Positions 10,468-22,157 of a stretch of DNA of 64,000 bases are shown piece after piece (position 1 is the stretch's first letter; each line of letters begins with the position of its first letter). The notes under the pieces were generated by a model, which saw nothing but the letters and a program-made list of their open reading frames with translations, was not told where the DNA came from and made no database searches. The position numbers and the translations under genes were made by a program. Source of the DNA: Dryas octopetala (Eukaryota > Streptophyta > Magnoliopsida > Rosales > Rosaceae); contig OY992834.1 in assembly GCA_963921425.1 (NCBI GenBank), forward strand, positions 23,325,923 through 23,389,922. The letters are read 5' to 3'.

Positions 10468-13400
10468 TAATCTGGTTTGCGTATCTATACAAAGACAAAA
10501 ATCGATCAAGAATAAAAAATACTAATTTGATCGACATATCAAAGTAAAAATACAAAAGTGAAAGATATTTGAAAATCATGTTGCAGCAAAACAAAGTGGA
10601 CTTTGCAGCACAATAATGAAGAATTTGTAATCAACATGTGCAGCACTATTACTAGCACACTCAGAACTAACACTTCTCTTATTAATGTATTCGTTTATTA
10701 ATTTAAAAATTATGGATGAAGATTGCAAATCTGTACAAAGTATATTTAAAAAATCTAAGACAATCACACCTAAGGAGATTCAATTCAAAAAGGAAAAAAA
10801 ATTGAGGTCGTGGGCCTAAGGGGGAGGGTCTTTAATTGCATGTGATTCATGAAGCGCCTGAGGATTGCACAAAGATATTTAAAAAATTATTATGGATGAT
10901 GATTATTGATCCCCCAGTCACATGCTCAAAAAAGAAGACAAATATTAGAATTAATTAATATAAAGCATGGGGGCAGATAATAATAATTTTGGACACAGCA
11001 GTACGGGGTGGGACATAGAAGATTTGAGCTCTATCTTAAAAGGCTTTTTAGCAAGATACGTACTTGAACTTTGACTCAATTTATATGTTACCATCTAAAT
11101 TAAAAATTGAATCAAGTTACCTTATGAATTAAATTTTATTTGCAAGTTACCACCTCCATCCAAATCCTCATGAGCTTTTTAGTTTTTGAACTTGGGTGGG
11201 GAAGCTTTTGCCACCTCAGCATGCTTAGTGGCAAGCCCCAACCAATTACAAGTGGCTACATGTAGAATCATTGTTCTATTTCTATTTTCCTATTTTTACA
11301 AACTTTAAAAATTAATTAAAAATAGCTTCGGACTCAGAAAAATATACGAAAAATTCTTACGAACTCGTCTTGACTAATACTAATTTACTATGGAGTCCAA
11401 TTATCAATTTGTCCTCCAAGAGTTTCTAGAAAATTTGGGAAGTCCAAATTTATTTCTAAAAAATTAAAATACTCTAGACTCTTTGAAAATTCATAGGATA
11501 ATTTCCTGAACTCTAAAAAATACAAGGTCTGCACCATTGGTCTTCTAAAAACTAAGACTACCTTTCTTGTGAACACTTGCTACCCAAAAGACCTCTCAGT
11601 TTTAGAGAAAAATAAATTCAAGAAAAATTCTAGAATTTCCATAAAATCTCGAAAGAATTCTCTAAAACAGGTTTTTGGTAATCTGGTTTGCGTATCTATA
11701 CAAAGACAAAAATCGATCAAGAATAAAAAATACTAATTTGATCGACATATCAAAGTAAAAATACAAAAGTGAAAGATATTTGAAAATCATGTTGCAGCAA
11801 AACAAAGTGGACTTTGCAGCACAATAATGAAGAATTTGTAATCAACATGTGCAGCACTATTACTAGCACACTCAGAACTAACACTTCTCTTATTAATGTA
11901 TTCGTTTATTAATTTAAAAATTATGGATGAAGATTGCAAATCTGTACAAAGTATATTTAAAAAATCTAAGACAATCACACCTAAGGAGATTCAATTCAAA
12001 AAGGAAAAAAAATTGAGGTCGTGGGCCTAAGGGGGAGGGTCTTTAATTGCATGTGATTCATGAAGCGCCTGAGGATTGCACAAAGATATTTAAAAAATTA
12101 TTATGGATGATGATTATTGATCCCCCAGTCACATGCTCAAAAAAGAAGACAAATATTAGAATTAATTAATATAAAGCATGGGGGCAGATAATAATAATTT
12201 TGGACACAGCAGTACGGGTGGGACATAGAAGATTTGAGGTCTATCTTAAAAGGCTTTTTAGCAAGATACGCACTTGAACTTTGACTCAATTTATATGTTA
12301 CCATCTAAATTAAAAATTGAAGCAAGTTACCTTATGAATTAAATTTTATTTGCAAGTTACCACCTCCATCCAAATCCTCATGAGCTTTTTAGTTTTTGAA
12401 CTTGGGTGGGGAAGCTTTTGCCACCTCAGCATGCTTAGTGGCAAGCCCCAACTAATTACAAGTGGCTACATGTAGAATCATTGTTCTATTTCTATTTTCC
12501 TATTTTTACAAACTTTAAAAATTAATTAAAAATAGCTTCGGACTCAGAAAAATATACGAAAAATTCTTACGAACTCGTCTTGACTAATACTAATTTACTA
12601 TGGAGTCCAATTATCAATTTGTCCTCCAAGAGTTTCTAGAAAATTTGGGAAGTCCAAATTTATTTCTAAAAAATTAAAATACTCTAGACTCTTTGAAAAT
12701 TCATAGGATAATTTCCTGAACTCTAAAAAATACAAGGTCTGCACCATTGGTCTTCTAAAAACTAAGACTACCTTTCTTGTGAACACTTGCTACCCAAAAG
12801 ACCTCTCAGTTTTAGAGAAAAATAAATTCAAGAAAAATTCTAGAATTTCCATAAAATCTCGAAAGAATTCTCTAAAACAGGTTTTTGGTAATCTGGTTTG
12901 CGTATCTATACAAAGACAAAAATCGATCAAGAATAAAAAATACTAATTTGATCGACATATCAAAGTAAAAATACAAAAGTGAAAGATATTTGAAAATCAT
13001 GTTGCAGCAAAACAAAGTGGACTTTGCAGCACAATAATGAAGAATTTGTAATCAACATGTGCAGCACTATTACTAGCACACTCAGAACGAACACTTCTCT
13101 TATTAATGTATTCGTTTATTAATTTAAAAATTATGGATGAAGATTGCAAATCTGTACAAAGTATATTTAAAAAATCTAAGACAATCACACCTAAGGAGAT
13201 TCAATTCAAAAAGGAAAAAAAATTGAGGTCGTGGGCCTAAGGGGGAGGGTCTTTAATTGCATGTGATTCATGAAGCGCCTGAGGATTGCACAAAGATATT
13301 TAAAAAATTATTATGGATGATGATTATTGATCCCCCAGTCACATGCTCAAAAAAGAAGACAAATATTAGAATTAATTAATATAAAGCATTGGGGCAGATA

Positions 13401-15311
13401 ATAATAATTTTGGACACAGCAGTACGGGGTGGGACATAGAAGATTTGAGCTCTATCTTAAAAGGCTTTTTAGCAAGATACGCACTTGAACTTTGACTCAA
13501 TTTATATGTTACCATCTAAATTAAAAATTGAAGCAAGTTACCTTATGAATTAAATTTTATTTGCAAGTTACCACCTCCATCCAAATCCTCATGAGCTTTT
13601 TAGTTTTTGAACTTGGGTGGGGAAGCTTTTGCCACCTCAGCATGCTTAGTGGCAAGCCCCAACCAATTACAAGTGGCTACATGTAGAATCATTGTTCTAT
13701 TTCTATTTTCCTATTTTTACAAACTTTAAAAATTAATTAAAAATAGCTTCGGACTCAGAAAAATATACGAAAAATTCTTATGAACTCGTCTTGACTAATA
13801 CTAATTTACTATGGAGTCCAATTATCAATTTGTCCTCCAAGAGTTTCTAGAAAATTTGGGAAGTCCAAATTTATTTCTAAAAAATTAAAATACTCTAGAC
13901 TCTTTGAAAATTCATAGGATAATTTCCTGAACTCTAAAAAATACAAGGTCTGCACCATTGGTCTTCTAAAAACTAAGACTACCTTTCTTGTGAACATTTG
14001 CTACCCAAAAGACCTCTCAGTTTTAGAGAAAAATAAATTCAAGAAAAATTCTCGAATTTCCATAAAATCTCGAAAGAATTCTCTAAAACAGGTTTTTGGT
14101 AATCTGGTTTGCGTATCTATACAAAGACAAAAATCGATCAAGAATAAAAAATACTAATTTGATCGACATATCAAAGTAAAAATACAAAAGTGAAAGATAT
14201 TTGAAAATCATGTTGCAGCAAAACAAAGTGGACTTTGCAGCACAATAATGAAGAATTTGTAATCAACATGTGCAGCACTATTACTAGCACACTCAGAACT
14301 AACACTTCTCTTATTAATGTATTCGTTTATTAATTTAAAAATTATGGATGAAGATTGCAAATCTGTACAAAGTATATTTAAAAAATCTAAGACAATCACA
14401 CCTAAGGAGATTCAATTCAAAAAGGAAAAAAAATTGAGGTCGTGGGCCTAAGGGGGAGGGTCTTTAATTGCATGTGATTCATGAAGCGCCTGAGGATTGC
14501 ACAAAGATATTTAAAAAATTATTATGGATGATGATTATTGATCCCCCAGTCACATGCTCAAAAAAGAAGACAAATATTAGAATTAATTAATATAAAGCAT
14601 GGGGGCAGATAATAGTAATTTTGGACACAGCAGTACGGGGTGGGACATAGAAGATTTGAGCTCTATCTTAAAAGGCTTTTTAGCAAGATACGCACTTGAA
14701 CTTTGACTCAATTTATATGTTACCATCTAAATTAAAAATTGAAGCAAGTTACCTTATGAATTAAATTTTATTTGCAAGTTACCACCTCCATCCAAATCCT
14801 CATGAGCTTTTTAGTTTTTGAACTTGGGTGGGGAAGCTTTTGCCACCTCAGCATGCTTAGTGGCAAGCCCCAACCAATTACAAGTGGCTACATGTAGAAT
14901 CATTGTTCTATTTCTATTTTCCTATTTTTACAAACTTTAAAAATTAATTAAAAATAGCTTCGGACTCAGAAAAATATACGAAAAATTCTTACGAACTCGT
15001 CTTGACTAATACTAATTTACTATAGAGTCCAATTATCAATTTGTCCTCCAAGAGTTTCTAGAAAATTTGGGAAGTCCAAATTTATTTCTAAAAAATTAAA
15101 ATACTCTAGACTCTTTGAAAATTCATAGGATAATTTCCTGAACTCTAAAAAATACAAGGTCTGCACCATTGGTCTTCTAAAAACTAAGACTACCTTTCTT
15201 GTGAACACTTGCTACCCAAAAGACCTCTCAGTTTTAGAGAAAAATAAATTCAAGAAAAATTCTAGAATTTCCATAAAATCTCGAAAGAATTCTCTAAAAC
15301 AGGTTTTTGGT
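10468..15311. repeat. tandem array: four units of 1,211 bp
   Basis: Four head-to-tail units start near 10468, 11679, 12889 and 14100, each at TCTGGTTTGCGTATC. Spacing is 1,210-1,211 bp. Copies differ by only a few bases each (for example single-base changes near 12218, 13088, 13390 and 14613), so the array is recent. Each unit holds R-block sequence (inverted) plus the left arm of the foldback MULE that is complete only in the last unit. Short open frames inside repeat with the unit, carry no motif and are not genes. Unit junctions read TTTTTGGTAAT joined to CTGGTTTGCG, while the entry into unit 1 reads AAATTACTAAT then CTGGTTTGCG, giving TAAT microhomology. Confidence 0.95.
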
Positions 15312-15819
15312 AATTTTCAAAATATTTTTTAGAATTCTTCTGAGACTTTACTAAAATTCTATAATTTTTATAGAATTTATTTTATGGCAGAAAATTTATT
15401 TTAATTTTTTTAAAAAGAAATTTGGACTTCTTAAATTTTCTGGAAATCTCAGAGGGTATTGGTAATGACTCTATAGTAAATTAGTATTAGTCAAAACGAG
15501 TCCGTAAGAATTTTCTGTATATTTTTCTAAGTCTGAAGTTATTTTTAATTAATTTTTAAAGTTTATAAAAATAGAAAATAGAAATAAAAAAATGGTTGTA
15601 TATGTGGCCACTTGTAACTGGTTGGGCTTTGCCACAGCATGCTAAGGTGGCAAAAGCTTCCCCACCCAATTTCAAAGACCAAAAAACCCCTAAAGATTTG
15701 GATGAAAGTAGTAATTTGTAAACAAAATTTAATTTAGAAGGTAATTTATTTTAATTTTTAATTTAGGTGATAATATGTAAATCGAGTTAAAGTTCAAGTG
15801 AACATCTTTCTAAAAAATC
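14674..15819. mobile_element. large foldback MULE MITE (family F3)
   Basis: Long inverted arms: the left starts GGCTTTTTAGCAAGATACG, and the right end's complement starts GATTTTTTAGAAAGATG. Arm homology extends to an axis near 15312. The left arm carries roughly 130 bp absent from the right arm. Flanks are the 9-bp direct repeat ATCTTAAAA (14665-14673 and 15820-15828), the Mutator-type length. Uninterrupted R-block sequence elsewhere (near 27075) shows the empty site. Non-coding. Confidence 0.8.
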
Positions 15820-15828
15820 ATCTTAAAA

Positions 15829-16424
15829 AGAGATATTGTGGTTTACACAATCTAGTAAAGGGCCAAAACGGACAACAAATCTCGTAAGAAGATGACCTCC
15901 AAATCTCCAATAATGGGTTTTTGCTTCGGTCCCGCAACGGGACAGCACCCAAATTGTGTGAGACTGACAAGTGGGGTTCACAGTCGTAGAATATTGTGTG
16001 TGGTTGAACCGTGATTAGGGTGCCATGAAAGACAAGCTCCATATTGACTCATTTGTTGTCCTATAATAATAAACTAATAATAGTGTTCAGGCACTATAAA
16101 AAATATGGGCCCAAACATATAATTTAACACCTGCTAGATCTGCTTGCAAACACAATGGTCCATTTATCTCCAACACACCACACGGAAAAGTAACATGTAT
16201 GCATCACAAGAAAAAATGATTACAAATTCTATAAAATCCTTAAAAGCAATAAAATAATTAGCATATCATATATTAACTCTCTTTTGAAGGACATTTGTAG
16301 AATTATTAAAACTGCTTTTGTTATTAATCTTAAGGCAAAAGTTGCAGCTCCGGATGTAACCAAACCAGTCAGGAAAGACTGGATATTTACAAACACAAGA
16401 AGAATCAAGAAATGAGTGGAAAAA
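15829..16424. repeat. R block, inverted copy, distal part
   Basis: Complement of 26163-27060 with indels. It includes the conserved GTCCCGCAACGGGACAGCA hairpin and TGTTCAGGCACTATAAAAAA. It is cut at 16425 by a CACTA element, beyond which R homology is lost. Confidence 0.75.
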
Positions 16425-16980
16425 CACTACAAGAAATACCTTAATAGACATAAATGAAAAACTAATATCTATTGATGTTTCTGACCGATTTAATGAGAAG
16501 TGATATCTAAAATACCATTTTAGATATCAGTTTTAAACTTATATTTATAGTATGTTAGATATCATTTTTCTTTGCCCATATGATATAATATACATGTCAT
16601 AGATATCGGTTTTTAAAGTTTCCGATAATGTAAAAAAAGGAATCCGATGTCTAAAATACTTAATATATCATTAGTTTTTAGAAAACCGATATAAAATATA
16701 TATTAAATATCAGTTTTTTCCTATTAAATTGATATCTGAGACTTGTAACACATCGAAATATTAAGTAAAATTGATATAAATGATGCTTTAGATATCGGTT
16801 TCATCATTGATTTTGATGTTATAATTGTTTTAGATATCAGTTTTTAACAAATTTATATATTGGTTTTGTTTGTTAAACGATGATGAAACTCCATTTCTTA
16901 TTGGTTTTGTTTTAAAATCTGATATGTAAAAGAATAGAACTAATATTGAACGGCAAGATAGACATCAGTATTTCTTGTAA
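16425..16980. mobile_element. small non-autonomous CACTA element
   Basis: The left end is CACTACAAGAAATAC, the standard CACTA terminus. The right end GTATTTCTTGTA is its inverted equivalent, with the last bases altered. The interior is packed with degenerate GATATCRGTTTT repeats in both orientations, the subterminal repeats typical of plant CACTA elements. The same motif fills the ends of the 5.8 kb element at 36493-42300. There is no ORF. A 3-bp target duplication cannot be confirmed because the right border is eroded. Confidence 0.7.
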
Positions 16981-17569
16981 GAAATTGGATATAGATTGAA
17001 TGCTCATGCATTTTCCAAAATTGGTAAGCTTCAAATTTCTGCAAATTCAATTCTTCCATGTTCACAAAAATGAATTACAGTATCCTCTAAAAGTAGGGAT
17101 AGCCCTCATCAATATAAGGCATGGCAGTGCAATGAGGCCTAAATTCTGCCTATTCAAAATATTGGAATGTCAACCAGCTCCCTTTACAAAAGATTTGAAT
17201 GGTATCACTATATATCTTCATGTAAATCGCATATCCACAAAAGTAGCAATTTTGTATGTGAAGAATCCCACCAACATTGGTATCAATTTGATCCAGGTGC
17301 ATATATAAACCCATATTGTGGAATAACGATCCCTGCACCCAAACCCATATGACTAAATGGCCTTACATTGACCATGGTAAATTGGCAGCAGCTAGGTTTG
17401 CATTAACCTTGATTCAATCAGCACTAGAGGCGCGCAACAACAACTTTAAAGCCTTTGCTTTTACACTTTTTCACAGCATAGCATATTATTAAACAATAAC
17501 TAGATGGAGTAGCGCGCAGGCCATGGTACGTACTGGAACAAAAAGATTAAAAAAAAAAAAAAAGACAAG
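16981..17569. other. no gene recognised
   Basis: Overlapping open stretches on both strands (17000-17350) lack recognisable motifs, codon bias or splice support. Treated as non-coding. Confidence 0.4.
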
Positions 17570-17918
17570 AAATGTTAGAAGGACTAAACGATAATTTTTC
17601 CTTTGATTAATTCCAACATGGTATCCTCAGGCCCATCTGACCGCTTCTTCACAAGCTCATATATTTGCTTCTTGTAACTGCGGAAGCATAAATCCATGAA
17701 TTTTTCATTCCAATTGCCATCAACCATTACACAGGAAAAGACGTTCAGGGTCTCCAAGGAAGAAAGAAAAAAACTCCATTTCAAAGGAGTCACATATATA
17801 CAGCTGCTGATCAAATAACTGAAAATAAATTTTTTATTTACTTTTCATTCATTGAAGTTATTAAATGCTAAGCAATAAGTGAATACTGGTCATAGCAAAG
17901 TAATTCAATATAACGCAT
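17570..17918 (-). repeat. segment recurring four times, with a conserved unassigned 76-codon ORF
   Basis: The minus strand reads an open frame (17584-17814) with the segment FMDLCFRSYKKQIYELVKK and PEDTMLELIKGK. It is not a family I recognise. The block recurs at 36170-36490 and 46815-47105, and its left part alone at 31840-32018. Here it lies 3' of the UGT on the same strand, and may be the original copy because its flanks continue into UGT 3' sequence. The repeated copies arose by segmental duplication, so conservation of the frame is not evidence of selection. It could be an exon of a lost gene. Confidence 0.45.
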
Positions 17919-18277
17919 TTTCATTTTCCACATATGCCAGGTGATATTACACATCTCATAAAAGTTCAATATCCGAAAAATACTCACAAAAGACCATTAC
18001 TCACGCCATCAAATTAAGTATTGCTCATCTTCTATACCATCTCTGAGATGCATGTCAAAAGATTGCAAAATTAAAGAACAAATAAGCAATATTGATTATG
18101 TAATTTCCTCGGCAAAAAACGTAGATAATGGAAAACAACCAGAAAACTTAACAAATCAGGAAAAGAAGAAACAAGTTCAAAGACTTCAGATGAAATGATG
18201 GTGTTCATCAAATCGTGCAACTTCTAGCATATAAAATGTAGAATAGATCGAATCGAGAGATTGACCTTTTTAATAGC
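17919..18277. other. 3' flank of the UGT gene
   Basis: AT-rich non-coding DNA between the recurring segment and the UGT stop. The junction at 17918 (ATAACGCA) is the point where three other copies in the window switch to unrelated sequence. Confidence 0.5.
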
Positions 18278-20391
18278 TTAATTTTCACTATGAAGAACCT
18301 CCTTGATGAGCATAACAAAGTTTATATAAGATGATCCCCCAACATCAGTAGCTCTTTCTGCCTTTTGTTTCCATTCTTGAGCCTTCATCCTCATTTGCTT
18401 ACCTTTCTCCCCTTTCATCATTTCCCTAACCAGCGATGAAACTTTGTCGTGCTTCACATCAGGATTGATTTCCATCCCAATCCCCCATATAGTGCACGCG
18501 CAGTGGCAATTCGTTTGTTGGTCAGCATTGAAAGGCCAACAGATCACAGGCACACCACCACATATAACTTCTGTCATAGAGTTCCAACCACAATGTGTCA
18601 AAAATGCACCAACAGCAGGATGGCTTAGGACCTTCTCCTGAGCACACCAGCTCACTAGCAATCCTCTATCCTTAGTCTCCTCCAGAAATTCTTCGGACAA
18701 AATTGCTGGTCCATCTTTCACGACATCAGGTCTAATAATCCATAAAAATGGCTGCTTACTATTCGCAATCCCCCATGCCAGTTCTTGAAAATGCTGGCTT
18801 GAAATTACTGCCACACACCCATAGTTCACGTACAAAACAGACTCAGGTTCTCTGCTATCTAGCCACTCGAAAACTTTTGCTTCCTGCTTCCATAAACTTG
18901 GATTGAGTTCAGATAGGCTTTTCGGGACATGCTTTTGTTCTAGCAAGGAAAGAGGTCCAACTGAATAAATGTTTGGAAAATTGAATTTAGATATGACAGC
19001 TTGTAAGGCTTCTTGCTCAAATTCCTCAAAGTTGTTGAAAATTAAGGCACGAGCTTTTAGACAATCCTCTACTTCTTCTCTCATAAAATGGAACATGATG
19101 TCATTGGGATCGGTTGTTCTGAAAAAGCTTGGAAGGTCCTTCAGGCGTACGTTATTGCCCATACCAGTGACCCAATCAACAGGGGTATCAAGAGTTCCAT
19201 CAGTGAGATAGTCGTCATCTGCAAAACGAATTTGTTCTAAGATATTCACCCCAAAAAAAGATTACCAGATAAAATGAAAATGAAAATACAACAAAATAAA
19301 GAACCTTGGGTAGGAAAATAAGTCTTAAGAAATTTACTTTTTAAAAAGTCAACTGTAAATGGAATTTGGATTGAATTAGAGGCAATTCTAAAGAGTTTCC
19401 GGTCCTATAATCATGGCTCAAAGCCGCGGCATCGGAAATTGTTGTGGAGGGCAGTGTTTAACATTAGTCGCGGCATATTGGAACGGTATCAGGCATCTGA
19501 TACTCACATTTTGCTATATATAGGGTTCAAAAAATTCGGAAAAATACTGGAAACACCTAGAAAAATTTAAAGAATACAATGATCGATAACATTGTATGTG
19601 CTAGATGACACCATTTACTATATGAATTTTTAGCTAAATCGAAGTTAGTGGTATTTTCAGACTTGTCTGGAGTATAAAATTAGCAATTGAGTAATTAATA
19701 TACATAGAATTCAAACATAGGCAAAATAGATTTAATTGAATCAAATAGATGCGTACAATCAGTTTGAAGTTTGATTTCACAAATAATCCTAGATCTAGAC
19801 ACTGCACAAGTAATCAAAAATCTGGGACTCGATCACTACAAAGTACAAACTGAATTAGTGTAATAGTTACTTACTTGTAAATGAAAAAATCCCTCTTTCG
19901 ATGAGTTCGGGGTAATGCAAATATCCAATGAAGGAGAACGCAGAAGAAGTAAATAATGCAACCCCAGGAAGGCCCAAAGCCTCAGCAGCTCTAATAGCAA
20001 AGTTCATAACTCCATCAGCAATTATGCATGAAATAGGAGGCACATCAGGCGGAGAAGCATCATTATTAAGCCTGTCCAAGAGCTCTTTGAAAGGACCAAA
20101 ACATGTTTTTCTTAATGAATCACATACCAGAGGAACATTTTGTGTTGCATCTGGATTTGATGGTGGTGGCGTTCCATCAGGTATAGTCTCAAACCTGAAA
20201 TCAGGCAAGCCCTTTACAGAATCAGGGCCATTTGATCGGATTAAACGGTTGTAATTGAACTCTGTGTGGACAAAAGTGATATGGAAGCCTCTTGAATGCA
20301 AGAGCTTGGCAAATCTCATAACAGGGTTAACATGGCCTTGTGCTGGCCACGGGACCAGAACAGCATGAGGTTTTGTAGCTCTCCTTTCCAT
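18278..20391 (-). CDS. UDP-glucosyltransferase, UGT85A-like (two exons)
   Basis: A family-1 plant glycosyltransferase expected to transfer glucose from UDP-glucose to a small hydroxylated acceptor in the cytosol. Exon 1 is 20391-19875 and exon 2 is 19218-18278, with a 656-bp intron. The donor GTAAGT and acceptor TTTTGCAG join in phase 1, giving 485 residues, normal for the family. The start [20 protein letters not shown] has the conserved catalytic histidine at residue 20. The PSPG box starts [20 protein letters not shown], continues [20 protein letters not shown], and ends ADQQTN with the glucose-favouring glutamine. UGT85 hallmarks YLTDGTLDTPVDW and VRLKDLPSFFRT follow the intron, whose position is the usual UGT85 one. 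It is divergent to the P450 at 22158, 1.77 kb away. No lesion is seen. Relatives act on iridoid, cyanohydrin or terpenoid acceptors; the substrate here is unknown. Confidence 0.93.
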
Positions 20392-21549
20392 TTTGGGGAT
20401 CCAAGCTCTTGTTTAATCCCTGCCCAATGTGTGGCATCTATATGTATGTATCCCAAGTGAATTTCAACAATTATTTCTCATTTCATCTGCATTTCAATTT
20501 CATTTCCATTTCATTTCTAATTTTCTGTTTCATTTCCATTTCATTTCATTTTTTTTGGATAAGTATTAATGTGAAGGAAAAAAAAAAACAATTATAACGT
20601 TATAGTAATCGAAGTCTCTTTGGAACTCTTTTATTAATTTTTCAGTAGAAGTTGTAACTTGTAACTTTGAAGCCTAAACTTCCTTTCCATTATGAGTAGT
20701 CATGAATTCTTTCTAAAGTCACCATCATGGAGGGTCTTGATCAATATATCTTCAACAAAAGGGGTCACACAGTCTGGCTCTTTGTTTCAATAGAGTCTAG
20801 AATCAAGTTGCTAGAGTGAAAATGTAATAAAAAAGGAAATTTTGTTTGTAGATTCTTATCAGCACTATCAACAACATAATTTATCAGTCCACAGATGGTT
20901 CCATTATCATAACTAAGAGGAAGGCACTCAGATGAGTAAGGCAAACATCATGTCTGACCATATATAAGACCACCAACAACAATACGCTGGGCAGTCAAAC
21001 AGGCACAGAATCTGCCACACCATTTCTTCACGGTCCTCTGTTCAGACGATATTGGGAAAGAAAAACAACCAAAAAACATGACAACAGTCAGCCATGTTAT
21101 AGTGTGACGGACAATTTCTATTAAAAGAAGAAAGCTAAGATGATCCAGTGAAATACTACCCACTTTTTAGGTACTTCCAATATGCTTAGTAGCATGACTC
21201 CATTCACTGGGCAACTACATCATTCTTTCAACCATTCATTCTTTTTGAAATCTGAATCACATTAATTGAATTAATTGATCATTAACATTGGACCTCCGTG
21301 TAGTTCTTTCTACTGACATTGGATTTGGCCATTTGGGCCTCTGTAGGCAAGTAGGCTTAGTAGGCAAATATATTATATATATATATATATTTTGTTTTTT
21401 ACAGTAGAAATTTGTTTTTAAATATATATATTAACATACATATAATATAAAAAAATTTGTGGGCCCTCCTTGAAAATGGGCCCTAGGTGGGTGTCGGCAA
21501 TGGGTGAGGAACTGGTTGGGTGTGTGCTGGTTAGTTGTGAGGTGAGATA

Positions 21550-21566
21550 GGGTGGGGTAGGGAGGG
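21550..21566 (+). promoter_or_regulatory. predicted G-quadruplex motif
   Basis: GGGTGGGGTAGGGAGGG has four runs of at least three G with loops of 1, 2 and 1 nt, a compact and strongly predicted G4. It lies about 590 bp upstream of the P450 start in a longer G/T-rich tract, and is absent from the shortened spacer of segment B. Any regulatory role is inference. Confidence 0.55.
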
Positions 21567-22085
21567 TGTGTAGTGTAGATGTGTTTGTGGGGGTGTGTGT
21601 TTGTGGGGGTGTGTAATGTTTGGGTTGAGAGGGTGTGTAAGGAGAAATTTAGACATATTAGTGAGATTGGGGTATTTTGTCAGAAACATGGGCCAAAGAG
21701 CTATAAAAGATAAAGTTGGGAAGGAAGGGCTAGAAAAGATATTTTGGTATTAAAAGGTATATTTAGTTAAATTTCCCTAAAAAAAAAAGAGTTGGTAAAA
21801 TTTGATCCCTTAATCTTAAGTTATAAAACCGACCTTCAGTACCATTAGATTAGGTCATAAAGATTTGAATGTTGCTCCTGGAGATACTACATCAAAGATT
21901 TCTTTCTAATTTATCTAACAACCAACAGGGACTATCATTGACCACAAAAAAACAAACAAAAAAATAAATAACTGGGAGTTTGGTACCATCAAAATTCAAA
22001 ATTAATATCAGTCTCACTTCCCAATTGATTTTTTTTTTTTTTTAAATAATACAGAATAGACCTATTCCCCTATTAGAGCCTCTAC

Positions 22086-22093
22086 TATAAATA
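22086..22093 (+). promoter_or_regulatory. TATA box of P450 copy A
   Basis: TATAAATA 65 bp upstream of the ATG at 22158, identical in sequence and distance to the one before copy B (48396-48403). Transcription would start roughly 30 bp downstream. Confidence 0.7.
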
Positions 22094-22157
22094 AATGCAC
22101 TGCACTGATGAGTGATCACACACCAGAACCTCCTGTGGCTTTCCCCCACCAAAACCA

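Larger units (their letters stand above)
20392..22157. promoter_or_regulatory. shared divergent intergenic region of UGT and P450 copy A
   Basis: This 1,766-bp region must contain both promoters. It has CATTTC-rich simple sequence (20477-20552), AT repeats (21370-21440) and a G/T-rich plus-strand tract (21479-21650). No intact gene is seen; a 71-codon minus-strand frame at 20948-21163 has no support. In segment B the equivalent spacer is only 326 bp, because sequence matching roughly 20464-21865 is missing. Confidence 0.6.

Noticed and set aside
10576-15208. Repeated 62-66 codon minus-strand frames in the tandem array
   Set aside because: They recur only because the 1,211-bp unit is tandemly repeated; no motif, and the same R sequence elsewhere does not keep the frame.
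17000-17352. Overlapping 60-102 codon frames on both strands
   Set aside because: No recognisable motif, no splice or promoter context, and competing frames on both strands.
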